DNA of 64,000 nt from Zeus faber (lineage: Eukaryota > Chordata > Actinopteri > Zeiformes > Zeidae): positions 8,785,707 through 8,849,706 of the forward strand of contig OY482866.1 in assembly GCA_960531495.1 (NCBI GenBank), written 5' to 3'. Positions 13,974 through 37,000 of this stretch are shown here, piece after piece. A program made the translations under genes and the position numbers. Every line of letters starts with the position of its first letter. Positions within the stretch are counted from its first letter, which is position 1. The notes beneath the pieces are model-generated. The model saw only the letters and a program-made list of their open reading frames with translations, was not told the DNA's origin and did no database searches.

Positions 13974-14290
13974 TGACAACGATCCCCTGCGCGTCGCCAC
14001 GGAAGCCACACCCACCCCCCTTCGGAACCAATTAAATCCCAGCGTCGCTGTCAACACGGCGTCCAAATAAAACATTTCGTTGACTACGAAAAGGGCGACG
14101 TTTGCTGAAGGATTTTTTTTTTTTTGACATACATACATATTTTTTTAACCATTAAATAACGTGTTATTACCCTGTCCCCGTTTTTTTTTTCCGCGGAGAG
14201 TTTTTTTTTTAATTTTTTTATTATTATTTTCGCCGGGTTTTGTTTTATCCTGCTCGCCGCACCAGGAGACTCCACTCGGCTCCAGTACAA

Positions 14291-16096
14291 ATGGCAGACC
14301 AGCAGCAGCGGATAACGGCGGACACGCTGGAAATGCCGGCGCCTGGCCGCTCGAAAACCGGCAGAGCGGCGGCTTTGGCCCGATTGCTGCACTACGAATG
14401 CAACGACCTGATCCAGCTTTTCGTGAGTACATATTAGACACCATTCATTGCCCGGCCATGTGACCGCTAACACCCGTCCCGTCCCGTCCCGTTACTTTCC
14501 ACTTTCCAGCGCCAGCCTCTCCAACCGCTCGGATTCATGATGTTAAACGTTCTTTCTAGACTGTAGAGGGAACAAGGTGACTCCCCAAAAACACCGCTGC
14601 GTGATATGGCAGCGTCCCAGTGCATAATTGATTCACCCCCACCTGGTCTCACCCTAATGGATCAAGTGTATTGGATTCTCCAGCTCCTTGGCCCCTGCAG
14701 CATTAAGAGGATCTCTTAATGGATCAATAGAACCAGTCTCCTTGTTGCTCAGTGTCGCATTCAAAATGCATGTGATGAAGGAGTGCAAGGCCATTTGCTG
14801 CAGTAGTTCGTCTCAAGTCCCCTTGCTTTTGTCCCAGCATCAAGTGGGGAAAGTGTTTTTCACATGTGGATCATTCAGACTTCTATCAGTCACTCCCTTG
14901 CTTGTGTACAGCATCAAGTAAGCAACGCGTGTTCACATTTGTTTTATTCTGACTCTTTTGCTTCATGGTCGCCGTAATGTTCCACCGCCCTCATCACGCC
15001 CCTTCAATCTCTTTCAGAGGGAGAGGGAGAGCTTTTTGTCCGACCACACCCCGGAGGGGGGCCGCATCGTGGCCCTCGCCCCGGCCCCGGAGGAGACCAG
15101 CGCCGAGGAGCAGGTGCAGCTGCTGCACGCGGCCCTACGCCAGTGTCTGGGGCTGCTCCACTGCCTCATCCTGAGGGAGGAGGAGGAGATGGGCGAGCTG
15201 GAGGGCGAGTACGAGACCCTGAGGAAGAGCGTCCGGGCCAGACTGGAGCACCTGCTGCACACCACTAGGGCCCTGGTGGAGACGGAGGACGCCACGCTGG
15301 AAGTCACTCCGGACAACCAGTGCAATGAGGTAAGGGCTCTGTACTGCACCCTGTGAGAGCACCACACTTCTATTCATGGAAAAATATATAGCTAGATAGA
15401 TACTTAATCCCCGAAGAGAAATTACAATGTCCTATAAGCTCACATCAACACAAAAGGCAAAATAATAATAAAGCAATAAAAAAATAGAATAGAAATATGA
15501 AAAAAGATAATGTTAATATATGGAACATTTATTGTACACATACATTAACAAATAATACAAATATCATTTGTTGCTAAAAATCAGTATTATTTTAGTCATT
15601 TCACAGCCATTACAAAACACACCTACACAATGCATGCAACGAGGTCTACCACACAATTAAAATGATTGTCATTTTGGGGTCATTGCTTATTATTACTCAT
15701 TTAGAAATGTCTATACTTTCACAAGTTGGGTGGTAAGGTATGTTTCTCTTCAGTGATTTTTCTCTTTGTGTAGGAGAGGAGTGGGCAGCCTCTCAGTTGT
15801 ATATGTTTTTAAATAGGGTTTTGTACCGGGAGGAGACTGTAACAGAGAAATATTGATTTAAAAAAAAGTGAGCATATTGTGGTGAATTTGTTTATTTTAT
15901 AGAAGCCATCCAACGTGTATCCAACTTGACTATTTCTCTTGACGTTTTCATGTAGGAAGTTGATGGTGCCGTGGGGTCCTTTGCCGCCAAATTGTGGACC
16001 TACCGCGTGCTGCTGGAGCTGATCCACTGGGCCGGCTTTGCCTCGCAGACCCTCCACGTCTTGCACACGGAGAAGGACGGGACAGAGGAAATCTGA
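14291..16096 (+). CDS. cntf: CNTF-like helical cytokine (3 exons)
   Basis: Coding exons 14291–14422, 15018–15329 and 15956–16096 join in phase 0 to 194 codons; human CNTF has 200. There is no signal peptide (start MADQQQRITADTLEMP), as expected for CNTF and cardiotrophin-1, which leave the cell by an unconventional route. Exon 2 carries predicted helices with HAALRQCLGLLHCLI and an acidic loop. Exon 3 encodes the last helix, SFAAKLWTYRVLLELIHW. Its F157-A-A-K160 is the FxxK motif by which CNTF, LIF and CT-1 contact LIFR (known for the family). The alignment with human FEKKLWGLKVLQELSQW is clear. Mammalian CNTF has two exons, while CTF1 and CLCF1 have three, so a ctf1-like identity is the main alternative. 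CNTF promotes survival of neurons and glia through CNTFR/gp130/LIFR. The next gene starts 2 kb downstream on the same strand. Confidence 0.75.
15385..15500. repeat. Rex1-type LINE 3' tail in cntf intron 2
   Basis: TAGATAGATACTTAATCCCC followed by GAAGAGAAATTACAATGTC matches the ending typical of Rex1-like LINEs (TACTTTATTAATCCCC…GGGAAATT). No coding part remains. The same tail type ends the larger Rex1-like copy at 52250–54290. Confidence 0.5.
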
Positions 16097-16437
16097 AACC
16101 TGAAACATTGTTTCAGTAGTTCGACTGCAACTATGAACGGATGCCAAATCTTAACACAGCCAACTTCGACCGTATCTATTGTGAAGAGGAGCGACAGGTC
16201 GTATAATAGATATACTCTTTGAATGCTCGAGGTTACAAAAAGTATTTCCTGAGAACACAACCGGGCCCCCGCGAACAAAGTCCCTGAGACAGCTCCTCCC
16301 AGACATTGGCATTTCCTCAGCAAGTGAGCTTTTTGGAAAAGACTGTCTTCAAAGCTTTATTTGCGCTTTTTTCTTTTTTTAAATATATTTTATTTACACA
16401 TGGAAGATAAATTATTTATTATAATAATAATAATATG

Positions 16438-16439
<2 letters not shown>

Positions 16440-16527
<88 letters not shown>
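16440..16527. repeat. (GT)n microsatellite
   Basis: An 88-bp GT run 340 bp after the cntf-like stop codon, possibly within its 3' UTR. Confidence 0.95.
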
Positions 16528-16529
<2 letters not shown>

Positions 16530-17560
16530 ACGCGCAAGTTTATTATTTAATATTGAGCTAATAGTCGATAAGACTGAATGCAAACTTATTTAACTTATTA
16601 TTATTATTATTATTATTTGAGATGGAAGGAAAGGAAAAAGAAAGAACACATTTTGACTTTTTTTTTTTTTTTGGTCAACAAAAACCAATAACTTTTAAAA
16701 TAACAAAACAGCTGCATGTCCAAAATAAGAGACATAAACTGTAAAGAATGAGACTGAAGTGCTTTTTGACCAAGTGTCGGCCTGAGTTTGATCAACTATA
16801 GCGCAGAATCCTTTTCATGTGTAAATGTTGACGTAGCACTAACACAAACACACAAAAAAAAACAAAGCTAACAGCAGTATTTTCCTACTAACACTCCGAA
16901 ATCCAACTAACCGTTAGAATGTAGCCCAAAATGACATGACTGGTAAACTGTGAGTAAAGTGCAGCTTGATCTGTAGATATATGCAGGTAGTGTTGAGTAT
17001 AATGCACTGCGTAATCACCGTATCCAACATAAATCCTCAAACCCGATCACGATAACTCAGCCCATGTTCATGTACAGAGTGAATTTCTGCTCATTCCACT
17101 TTTTGGTAGGCAAGATATGTGATTACCGACTGTCATGTTTGCTGCTCTTTCCGATACATTGATCTGGCATTATATTGTATTCTCTTACTTGAAAGTGCTG
17201 CTATGTTATTTTAACAACTTTTCACTGTGGGATGAATATTGCACACTAGCACTGACTGTATCGTCCGTACCCCAGAGGTGTCACATGCTCTGCACCACAC
17301 ACCCTCACTGTAATGCCCATTGTGCAACGACTGAATGCTTTTGTTGATGAGTGAATGTGCTCTGATGATGTGATAATGAACACACCGTCGGCCCTGTTAT
17401 GCCGTGTTTTATTTCTGTCACTAAACAACTGTCGAATGTAGAAATAGATGTGCAGTGAAGATTAAAATTTGAGTCACATCCATTGTGTGTGTACGTGGGA
17501 TTCACTTGATCAGTTCCAGCTTATTTGAATGAGTTAGTTGAATTACTATTTCGATTTTCC
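16528..17560. other. Sequence between cntf-like and composite gene
   Basis: A+T-rich DNA, probably 3' UTR and spacer. No exon or known repeat was recognised. An AATAAA at 17771–17776 and an ATTAAA near 17462 are possible polyadenylation signals for the upstream gene, but neither is decisive. Confidence 0.4.
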
Positions 17561-17686
17561 TTATCAAAATCAGATGATGATGATGATACCAAATAAATAT
17601 CCAATAATTTATATTCTTATATTGCAGGTCATAATTTTCCTGTGGAGTTGTTATGGAATACCCCTCATTTTAGCAGGAGAGCCCCG

Positions 17687-17698
17687 CGCGCACGCGCA
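17687..17698. promoter_or_regulatory. NRF-1 consensus site in duplicated module A
   Basis: CGCGCACGCGCA matches the NRF-1 consensus YGCGCAYGCGCR at every position. It lies in the distal copy of the duplicated module, 427 bp upstream of the composite gene's start codon. Confidence 0.5.
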
Positions 17699-18068
17699 GT
17701 GTGAGCTCCGTCCAAAGATTCAGGATTTGTTACGATTTACTTCTTTTGTTTTCTTCGTCTGGACGTGACAAATAAAACATATATTGAATGTTGAGTAACA
17801 TACGTTGCGTGTATCCCAGATTCACCTATTGCCAGAGTTTCGCGCTTGAATGCGTTGCTTTCAAATGAGAATAAACATTTGACTAATCGCAATAATATTT
17901 ATTATTATTATTATTTATTATTTATTATTATTATTATTATTATGATTATTAATAATCATAATAATAATGATGATAATACAAAATAAACATCAGATCCTGA
18001 TTTTCCTGTAGGGGTGTCGTACCCCCATTTTAAGCAGTAGCAATAGAACCCCAGCACCGGGGCTGCTT

Positions 18069-18080
18069 TGCGCAGGCGCA
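18069..18080. promoter_or_regulatory. NRF-1-like site in duplicated module B
   Basis: TGCGCAGGCGCA matches the NRF-1 consensus except for G at the central pyrimidine position. It lies 45 bp before the start codon of the composite gene, in the proximal copy of the duplicated module, where a TATA-less promoter would be expected. Confidence 0.5.
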
Positions 18081-18124
18081 GTGTGCGCTCTGTCAGCAGC
18101 GCGAGAGCTCGGGAAGGAGCCCTA

Positions 18125-29260
<11,136 letters not shown>

Positions 29261-30144
29261 ACACACACTACCAGCAGTCACACAGAGAGCTACTTCCCGG
29301 AACAAAGCGTTTCTCTCTGTCTCCAAATGGGACATTTTCTTTTGTTGTTGTTGTTATTATTATTATTATTATACTAAATGGATGGATGGATGGATGCAGG
29401 AGCTGGAGTTAGGAACATCAGTGGTCCGGGTCCGGTCATCCTGGTTGGAAGGGATTAGTGTAATAAGAACTGTGTGAACTGGGAACACACAGGTCCGAGG
29501 CGTCCACATCCAAGCGGTCGGACCAGTTAGCGACCACGTCTACTGAAGGCTGATGACCAAACATGAATGTGTAAAGTTATGAAGAAAAAGAAAGCGATGC
29601 TTCTGAACTCATTTAAAGGTTAGTTAGCCCGTCTCTCTTGCCGACCGAGAAACCTATGAACTGTATAGTTTGTGTTTTGATTTAAAAAAAAAAAACAAAA
29701 AACAAAAAAAAAAAACGGAACCACATCTGATGAACGGCCCTCATAACTCACGAGTGTATTCTTCAGATATTTGGACCGTGATGCGCCTGTGAAATGGTTT
29801 CTCGCATACCTCTGTACCACAATCATAGTGAACCTAGTTTGTATAAAGGCACGCCTACTTGAATATTTTGGGATTTTTTTTGCATATCATACAGTGTTTT
29901 TTTTATTCTCTCTTCAGAATCAACACATGGTCTTACACTCCTGTAAATAATGTAAATACTTTGTTATCAGTGAAACATACGGTAGTGGATGAAGTAGTTT
30001 GTATTGTGCTATGGTGTAATTATTGTAAATACTACCTGTACTTATTAAAAATGTATGACATTTTGCTGTGTTTTCTTAAGGAGGATTGTAAAGTGAGGTT
30101 TTACATTATGAACACAGAATGATACAAAGCAATTGAATATCATG

Positions 30145-30150
30145 AATAAA
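30145..30150 (+). promoter_or_regulatory. Candidate poly(A) signal of composite gene
   Basis: AATAAA 885 bp after the stop codon, in A+T-rich sequence compatible with a 3' UTR. Not decisive; other A+T-rich hexamers occur earlier. Confidence 0.35.
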
Positions 30151-30581
30151 TAGAAAATCTCCAATTATTGACTGTGATGATTAAAACAAGTAACTGCATA
30201 AGGTATACGTTGACATTTCGTGATTGAACAAACCACCCTTGCAAAACAAACCACATTTCTGGATAAAACTTTATAAAAATCATATATGCACCACAACGTG
30301 AAGCAATCCTTTTTTTTGTGTGTCTGTGCTCCACCAGTTTGTCACGTTATTTTTTTTTTTTTTTTTAACTGCTGTACTCCTGTGCACGCTTTCAAACATA
30401 GATACAGTTTTAGAACTTGATTTAAAGGTTAAACTGATTTCATAAGATTTATTAGTTTAATTTGTATTTCTTTAGTTTGTTTTTAGTTAATTTGTTATTT
30501 TCCATTTATTTATATATATATATAATGTATTATTATTAATACTATATATTATTATTGGTTATATTTTGTCCGCGCTCCAGT

Positions 30582-30595
30582 CCAGTAGGGGGCGG
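30582..30595 (+). promoter_or_regulatory. CTCF-type core motif between composite gene and mfsd8
   Basis: CCAGTAGGGGGCGG matches the CTCF core CCASYAGRKGGCRS throughout. It lies between the 3' end of the composite gene and the mfsd8 promoter, a place where an insulator would make sense. Binding is inferred only. Confidence 0.45.
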
Positions 30596-30669
30596 CAGTG
30601 CATGCCAACCGCCGTTAAAACAGCAGCAGAAGCAGACGGACCGGAAATGTTTATAAATATACATCGTTT

Positions 30670-30677
30670 TCACGTGA
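30670..30677. promoter_or_regulatory. CLEAR-like E-box upstream of mfsd8
   Basis: TCACGTGA is the core of the CLEAR element (GTCACGTGAC) bound by TFEB/TFE3 at lysosomal genes. It lies 331 bp before the mfsd8 start codon and about 210 bp before two CRE-type sites. Matching a lysosomal-biogenesis motif to a lysosomal membrane gene is suggestive, not proof. Confidence 0.45.
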
Positions 30678-30878
30678 GTAGCAATTGCTCGCAGCGTGCT
30701 CAAGCGTGCGCAACTTTTCTTTTTTCTAAAGAGTCCTGCGCCTTCCTAGCCACCCCGTCACCCTTTTTTTGTGGGGGGTGCGGTTTAAGGGCTGCGACGT
30801 GTTGACGCGTTGCTATTTTAAAGGTAGTTTTGAATTATTTTAAGACAGTCCTCTTCCGCGTTGACGGGTCTAGGTATG

Positions 30879-30899
30879 TGACGTCACGCCGACGTCACC
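30879..30899. promoter_or_regulatory. Two CRE-type sites before mfsd8
   Basis: A perfect TGACGTCA at 30879–30886 is followed five bases later by GACGTCACC. Both are CREB/ATF-type motifs, about 100–120 bp before the start codon. Confidence 0.45.
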
Positions 30900-31000
30900 G
30901 TGTTGCCTGCTTGTTCTGCAGAAGCGGCTTCTCGTTTTTGTTTTGTTTTGTTTTGTTTTGCAGCTTTCGACAGCTTTTTTTTTTTTTTTTTTTTGCAGCG

Positions 31001-34000
31001 ATGTCCCAGATTGTGGACTCGGGGGAAAACACTCCACTGCTCAAAGATGATGCAAGCAGGTGGGTGCAGAGTTCACACAGGCTGTTGACTGTTGACAAAT
31101 AATGGACGTGAGTGTACTCACTGTGTTCTGCACTACATATACATCTACATATTTAGCACAACCAAAGTACATTTTTAACATGAGTAAATACATACTGTTG
31201 CTGTGAGAAGCGTACATGTTAATATATTAATTGCACTCAGTGTGGACTTAGTAAATATATTGAAAATGCCTCAGGAAACTATTTTTACGGAATGTAAAAA
31301 ATGGTACAATCCTTCATAACACAAAAGTATACTTTTATTAAAGTATCTATTTTAGCTCGGTTAACACAATTCAACTTCAACTTTTGTGCAACTTAAAATA
31401 CACAGTTACAGTCCAGTGCACACTCAAACATTGAGTGTGTACTGTAAGTGTATTTTAAGTACACTTGTACACCTTAAAATATATTAAAGTACAAAAATAG
31501 TTGTATAGCTCTGTTGTTTCACATGGGAATTCTATCTATCTATCTATCACATAGAATATGGGCCAAAGTATTATGGTCACATTCTAACGTCAATATTCGT
31601 CGAAGTCAGTGATACTGTGTCGTCTGTTCCTCTCCGTGTCTTGCAGTGACGACTCCCAGGATGAAGACTACAAGAACAGGTGGAGGTCCATCAGGGTCAT
31701 GTACTTCACCATGTTCCTCAGTAGTGTAGGTGAGGATGCCGGCGCTCCACACCTTGGCGGCCAGGGCTCAGCTTTCGGGGATGAATGTGTCTTTTTGAGA
31801 TTGAGTGTGTCTTCTCGGTAGCTGATCCGGAGCCGTCACCTCCCTGATTTGCCGCTCACGTGCTTCCCCCCCATATGCACCTTGGAGTGGCGGAAGGCTT
31901 CACCTTAGTACCGCATAGTAACGTTACAGCAGACGCAGTCGTTTGAAAGGAATATGCAAGGAACCACACATCTGTAAAATAAGCAACATTTGGAAGATCA
32001 GTCTTAGGTATTAGGTATTCCACGTGCACAGATCCTTTTTTCCGGGGGAGGGCCGTGACGGGCCAAAGCTGTCAATCTCAAAGACAACAGAGAGATTCCC
32101 TCAGAGACATACAAACGTTGCATATTATTTGGATAGGATTCCCGTAAAGGGGATACGTTCCCCTCAATATTTAGAAAATGTGCATTTGTCCCCCCCCCCC
32201 CCCAATAAAAACATGAAATTACATATAAAAGACATTTCCACCATAAATTGATGCAGTAAAGGCACAAATTGGTGCATACAAAAATACTAGAATGCAGGAA
32301 ATTAAGTTTTTGACGCTCAAACTTTCCTGGGGGACGAACCCCAGACCCCCTAAGTGTTTCCCCCACTTTATGTCTCAACTCCGCCTCCGCTGCTTCATCT
32401 CCATCCGAGGAGGAAACACAGGCGATCCATTCTTTCTTCGCCTCTTTGTGTCTCACACTTGTGTTGGCGTGTAGCGATGCGACCTATCAAGAGCCTGTGG
32501 GTTGTGATCTTCAAACAAGACGAGTGATTCCCCGTTTCATTTCCTCTTTTAGGTTTCACTATCGTAATAACTTCACTGTGGCCCTATTTGCAAAAGGTAA
32601 GCATCGCCGAGCCTCGTCTCAAATGAGTATCGCAGAACCACCATAGCATATCACAAACTGTGCCTGCGGCTGTCATGACATTTCACTGCATATATGTAAC
32701 ACCGTATGTCTATGTATGGGAAAACTAATCTCTTGAAAATGATTATACAGAGTGGAATTATGTGTTTGTTCTGGTCTGTGGGATGTAGGTGGGGCTGGGC
32801 TGGGGTGGGGTGTGTGGGTGGGGGCAACGAAACTCTCCCCATTAAAGAAATTTTGGGCTGAAGTAAACAGGATCCCCTGGTGTGCTCCATCGTCTTCATT
32901 GTCATGGGCTTGAAGTTAGACTGAGTGTATTAATAAAAAGCATATTTGTTGGGCATAATCAGCCCAACAAAATGGGAAGCCTAAGCCCTGAAAACAGGAA
33001 ATTGACACGGAAGCGACACTTGAAAATACTGAAAGTATCTAATACCGAACAAAACAGAGCTGATTCAGAACACGGAAGCCATGTTTGCAGCAGTTTCAGT
33101 TTGGACTTCCCGTCTCTGACGCTCGGCTCGGGCTATGTGCGTGTCCAGATAGATGACGGTGCCAACGCCAGCTTTTTGGGCTGGGTGGTGGCGGCCTACA
33201 GCATGGGGCAGATGGTGGCCTCGCCCATTTTCGGCCTGTGGTCGAATCGCAGGCCGCGCCGGGAGCCCCTGGTGTGCTCCATCTTCATCAACGTCTCGGC
33301 GAACGTCTACTACGCCTACGTTTACCTGCCCGCGACGGAGAACAAGTACCACCTGCTCATGGCCAGAGCCTTGGTGGGCTTCGGAGCAGGTGGTTAACTG
33401 TCTTTTAACATTTTGTTACCGTCACCGGTGTTTTGACAGTTACAAATATACTGTATGTGTCCTCTGCCTGTCTGAACACATCTGTTTCGGCAGGTAATGT
33501 CGCCGTGGTGCGCTCCTACGTTGCCGGCGCCACGTCGCTTAAGGAGAGGACCAACGCCATGGCCAATATGAGCGCCTGTCAGGCCCTGGGCTTCATCCTG
33601 GGGCCAGGTACGGCGAGTTGCGTCTCCAGTGTATTTCATCCAGTTCACAAAAAAAAAGTAATCTTTGTAACCATGATTAAAAAAAAAAACCCCTCCCAAT
33701 TATTGCCGAAAGGTAATCTGTTCCACCGGCTAATCTAACCCCAGAGCCTAAAGTCGAAAAGTACTGAAGGTGTATTTTGAGGACAAGCATGGACATTTCA
33801 TCTTTTTATAATGCTTTACAGTTGATAAAGCGTGATGTCTTGTAATAATGTGAAAAAGTTTTAATCCTTAACGAAGGAATTTCAACGTGACAATAAGACA
33901 AGCATTGACTATGATTGAATACGTGGGCCCCCACGGGGGTAAAAGTGACGATCACATGGTGTTGCCAGACCACCACAACATTATAATGAAGTTCCCAAGG

Positions 34001-37000
34001 AGCCAGGTGGGCTCAGGGGGAAACAAATTTTAAGTGTCTCTCAAGGAGAAAGATGGCGGGGAAACAGCGGGGGTCTGGTAAGCGGTGGGGGTGGTGTACA
34101 ACAACAAAGGGTGTTCTAATGAGCGGCGTGATACTTATCTAAAACAGACCGTCTGTTGGAAAGGGTTAGAAGTCCCATGACGCTTAATATCTTGTCGCTG
34201 CATCAGCTCTGCAGGCAGGTCTGTCGTTCATTGGCGAAAACGGCGTCGCCGTCAAGTTCATCGACCTACAGCTCAACATGTACACTGCACCGGCTCTGCT
34301 GGCTGCAGCCTTTGGCATCGTCAACATGCTGCTGGTTACGCTGGTGCTAAGGTGAGGCCCCATCCCACATCCCAGCCTGCAAGGGCACGTGGGGCTTCAG
34401 AGTGTATTTTTGGGTTCATCATTTGGGTTCAAGGTGTGTTGGCTGACTCGCCGGGACTCTGTGCTGAGACACTGGTCTGATTGTGATCCGCAGAGAACAC
34501 CGGGTGGATGACCACGGGAGGCACATTCGGGCCATCAACTATGCGCCGGACGGTACGCATTTCTCACTTCAAATTGGGTCAAATTGAATTGTTCGAATTC
34601 CATACGCGTGGGAATTGCTCCCTTCCGAAGTTTGTCTCGCGCCTCTTAACGTGCCTCCTCTCCTCTGCAGACGCGGTCGACGTGGAAGAAACGGAGCTGG
34701 ACATTGACCAAATCGCCGTCCTCACCTCCAACATTCTCTTCTTCATCGTGATGTTCATCTTTGCCATCTTTGAGACGTACGACCGCGGCCCTTTTAATTC
34801 ATTTTTTTTTAAATGTCAACTGTCGTGCCTTTAAATGTGATGCGTGAGGGCTGGGCTCTTAATTCCTCAGGATCGCCACCCCTTTGTCCATGGACATGTT
34901 TGCCTGGCGGAGGAAAGACGCCGTGCTATACAATGGCATCATCATATCCTGCATTGGATTTGAATCCATTCTGGTGTTTCTCGTGGTCAAAGTGGTCTCT
35001 CAGAGGTAAACAGGCAGATTTTTGTTTTTTCCTTTGGATAACGGATGACTGCAGGATAAATTAGATAACGTATAAAAGTAAAGACTTGTCAATCCTGCAA
35101 TTAAAGTCATTAACTTAAATAACAAAAATAACATCCATTGCTGTTGATAAGTCGCATACAGACGTTATTTTGAGTGTTTCCAAACTTGTTGAATGATGTC
35201 GTGTTTTCACACCAAGGTAGGGCAGGTTGTTGTTTAAAAAATTCCGATGCCATTACCAGTACCCTTAAAGTGATACATTCCTACTATCCACATCATGGGA
35301 ATAAAAGCATTCAGTTGTGTAAAATTCCACCGCTCCTCCCCAGCCGAATGATTTTTACATGAATACATCTTGAAAGTCTTCAAATTATTGAAATATTTAT
35401 GAAATAACTGTACAATGAAATATTCGTGCAGTGTCATTTTAAACAAATTGCCAGTACATGAAAATGATTAGGGCAGGGCAAACCTCTTCCGCAGTGAGCC
35501 CGTCCTCTGACAGACTGTCGTGGCTGCTGCCGCGGTGGTCAGCCAATCACACGTCGCATTGAATCAAAGAACGCTGGCGTTCATTCATAGATAGTCTTTT
35601 TTTTTTTTTTTTTTTGCTTAGATCAGGGTACCAAAAGGATCGAACGCAGTTATCGTTTGACTGGAGAGGTTTGGATACTACTCTGTATTTTTTTGGTCGG
35701 TACCTTAAAGGTATTGAGGAGGGTCAGGCCAGCCCTAAACTAACGAAGGTGATCATTTGGGGATGCATTCTTTCTGACAGGATTGGGGATCGTCCCGTGC
35801 TGCTGGGCGGATTGGTCGTCATTTTCTGTGGCTTTTTCATTCTGCTCCCCTGGGGGAACCACTATCCTCTGATCCAATGGGAAGGTGAGGATTCCATCAA
35901 GGCGATGGCTGGAATTTTCCTTCATTTATTTATTTTTTTGCGATGATAGATTTATTGCGTTATTGGTGTTGTGTTGTGAAAAGGTCGTGGGTTCTTCACA
36001 GATATGATGTTCTTCTATGTCGTCTACACCTACGTCATTTAGCAGACGCTTTTGTCCAAAGCGACTTATAGCCAGCGAAACATTATCAAGAAATAAGCAG
36101 GGTATGGGAGCTATAGGACCTTTAAGGCTTATTTGCCGTCTGATGGAATGTTAATTAAAGGAACTTGAGCGCTCCTAATAACCCCCCCGCTCCGCTTCAC
36201 ACAGTGGAGTTCCCGCGTGAACGTTTTTCTCACGCGCACATTTACGGGTCTTTGAGAGAAGAGAGACAGAGGCCTCGCATTGACTACTTCCTGCGAAAGG
36301 GGTCAAATCAGTCGAATGAAGCACAGCAACTGGACGCAAACCATAGCTTGCAGTGCATCAGTACCACTGTCATGGAGGAAGTAACCTCAAGCACAGTGAT
36401 GGCAACAGTAATGAATCCCACCCAACCTCCCAGGCCTGCAGTGGAGAGGAGACTACTTGACCTTGACCCTGGAGCAACTTAAAGGCACAGTTGAGAGGAA
36501 GTTGGAGAGAAGGGGGACATCATCTACCAATACGGGGCAGAACTTCTTGGAGTACAAGAAGGGAAAGGCGGGAAGAAGGCTCCAACTGCACCAACCTCCA
36601 GGAGGCAACAGGAGATCAAGCGCCTCATCCAAGAAAGGAGACAACTTAGGAAACAGTGGAACAAAGCCTCTGAGGTGGAAAAGGAAGGTATCAATGCGCT
36701 TCAAGCTGATATTAAAACCCGATTGGCATCCCCCCGCAGAGCAGAGAACCTACGGAAACGCAGAAGGAAGAAAGAGCAAACGAGAACACGGTTCTATAAA
36801 GACCCCTTCAAGTTCCTACAAAGTCTCTTCACAAGGGAAAAAAGGGGTCCTGATCCCGAAGGAGGCAGTGAACATCAGCCAATTTCGACCAATCTCCCTG
36901 CTAAACGTAGAGGGTAAAGTCTTCTTCAGTGTCATAGCTCAGAGGATGTCTGAATACCTGCGAAGGAATAAGTACATCGATACAGAAAGCAGGAATATCA

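Larger units (their letters stand above)
17570..18100 (+). repeat. Tandemly duplicated promoter-like module
   Basis: Two related modules lie about 370 bp apart: copy A at about 17570–17710 and copy B at about 17960–18100. Shared phrases in the same order are GATGAT(A/G)AT…AAATAAA, ATTTTCCTGT, TACCCC(T/C)CATTTTA(A)GCAG and GCGCAGTGTG(A/C)GCTC. An ATT-rich simple repeat (17892–17945) lies between them. Copy B ends just before the start codon of the composite gene, so A may be an old or alternative promoter. Confidence 0.7.
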
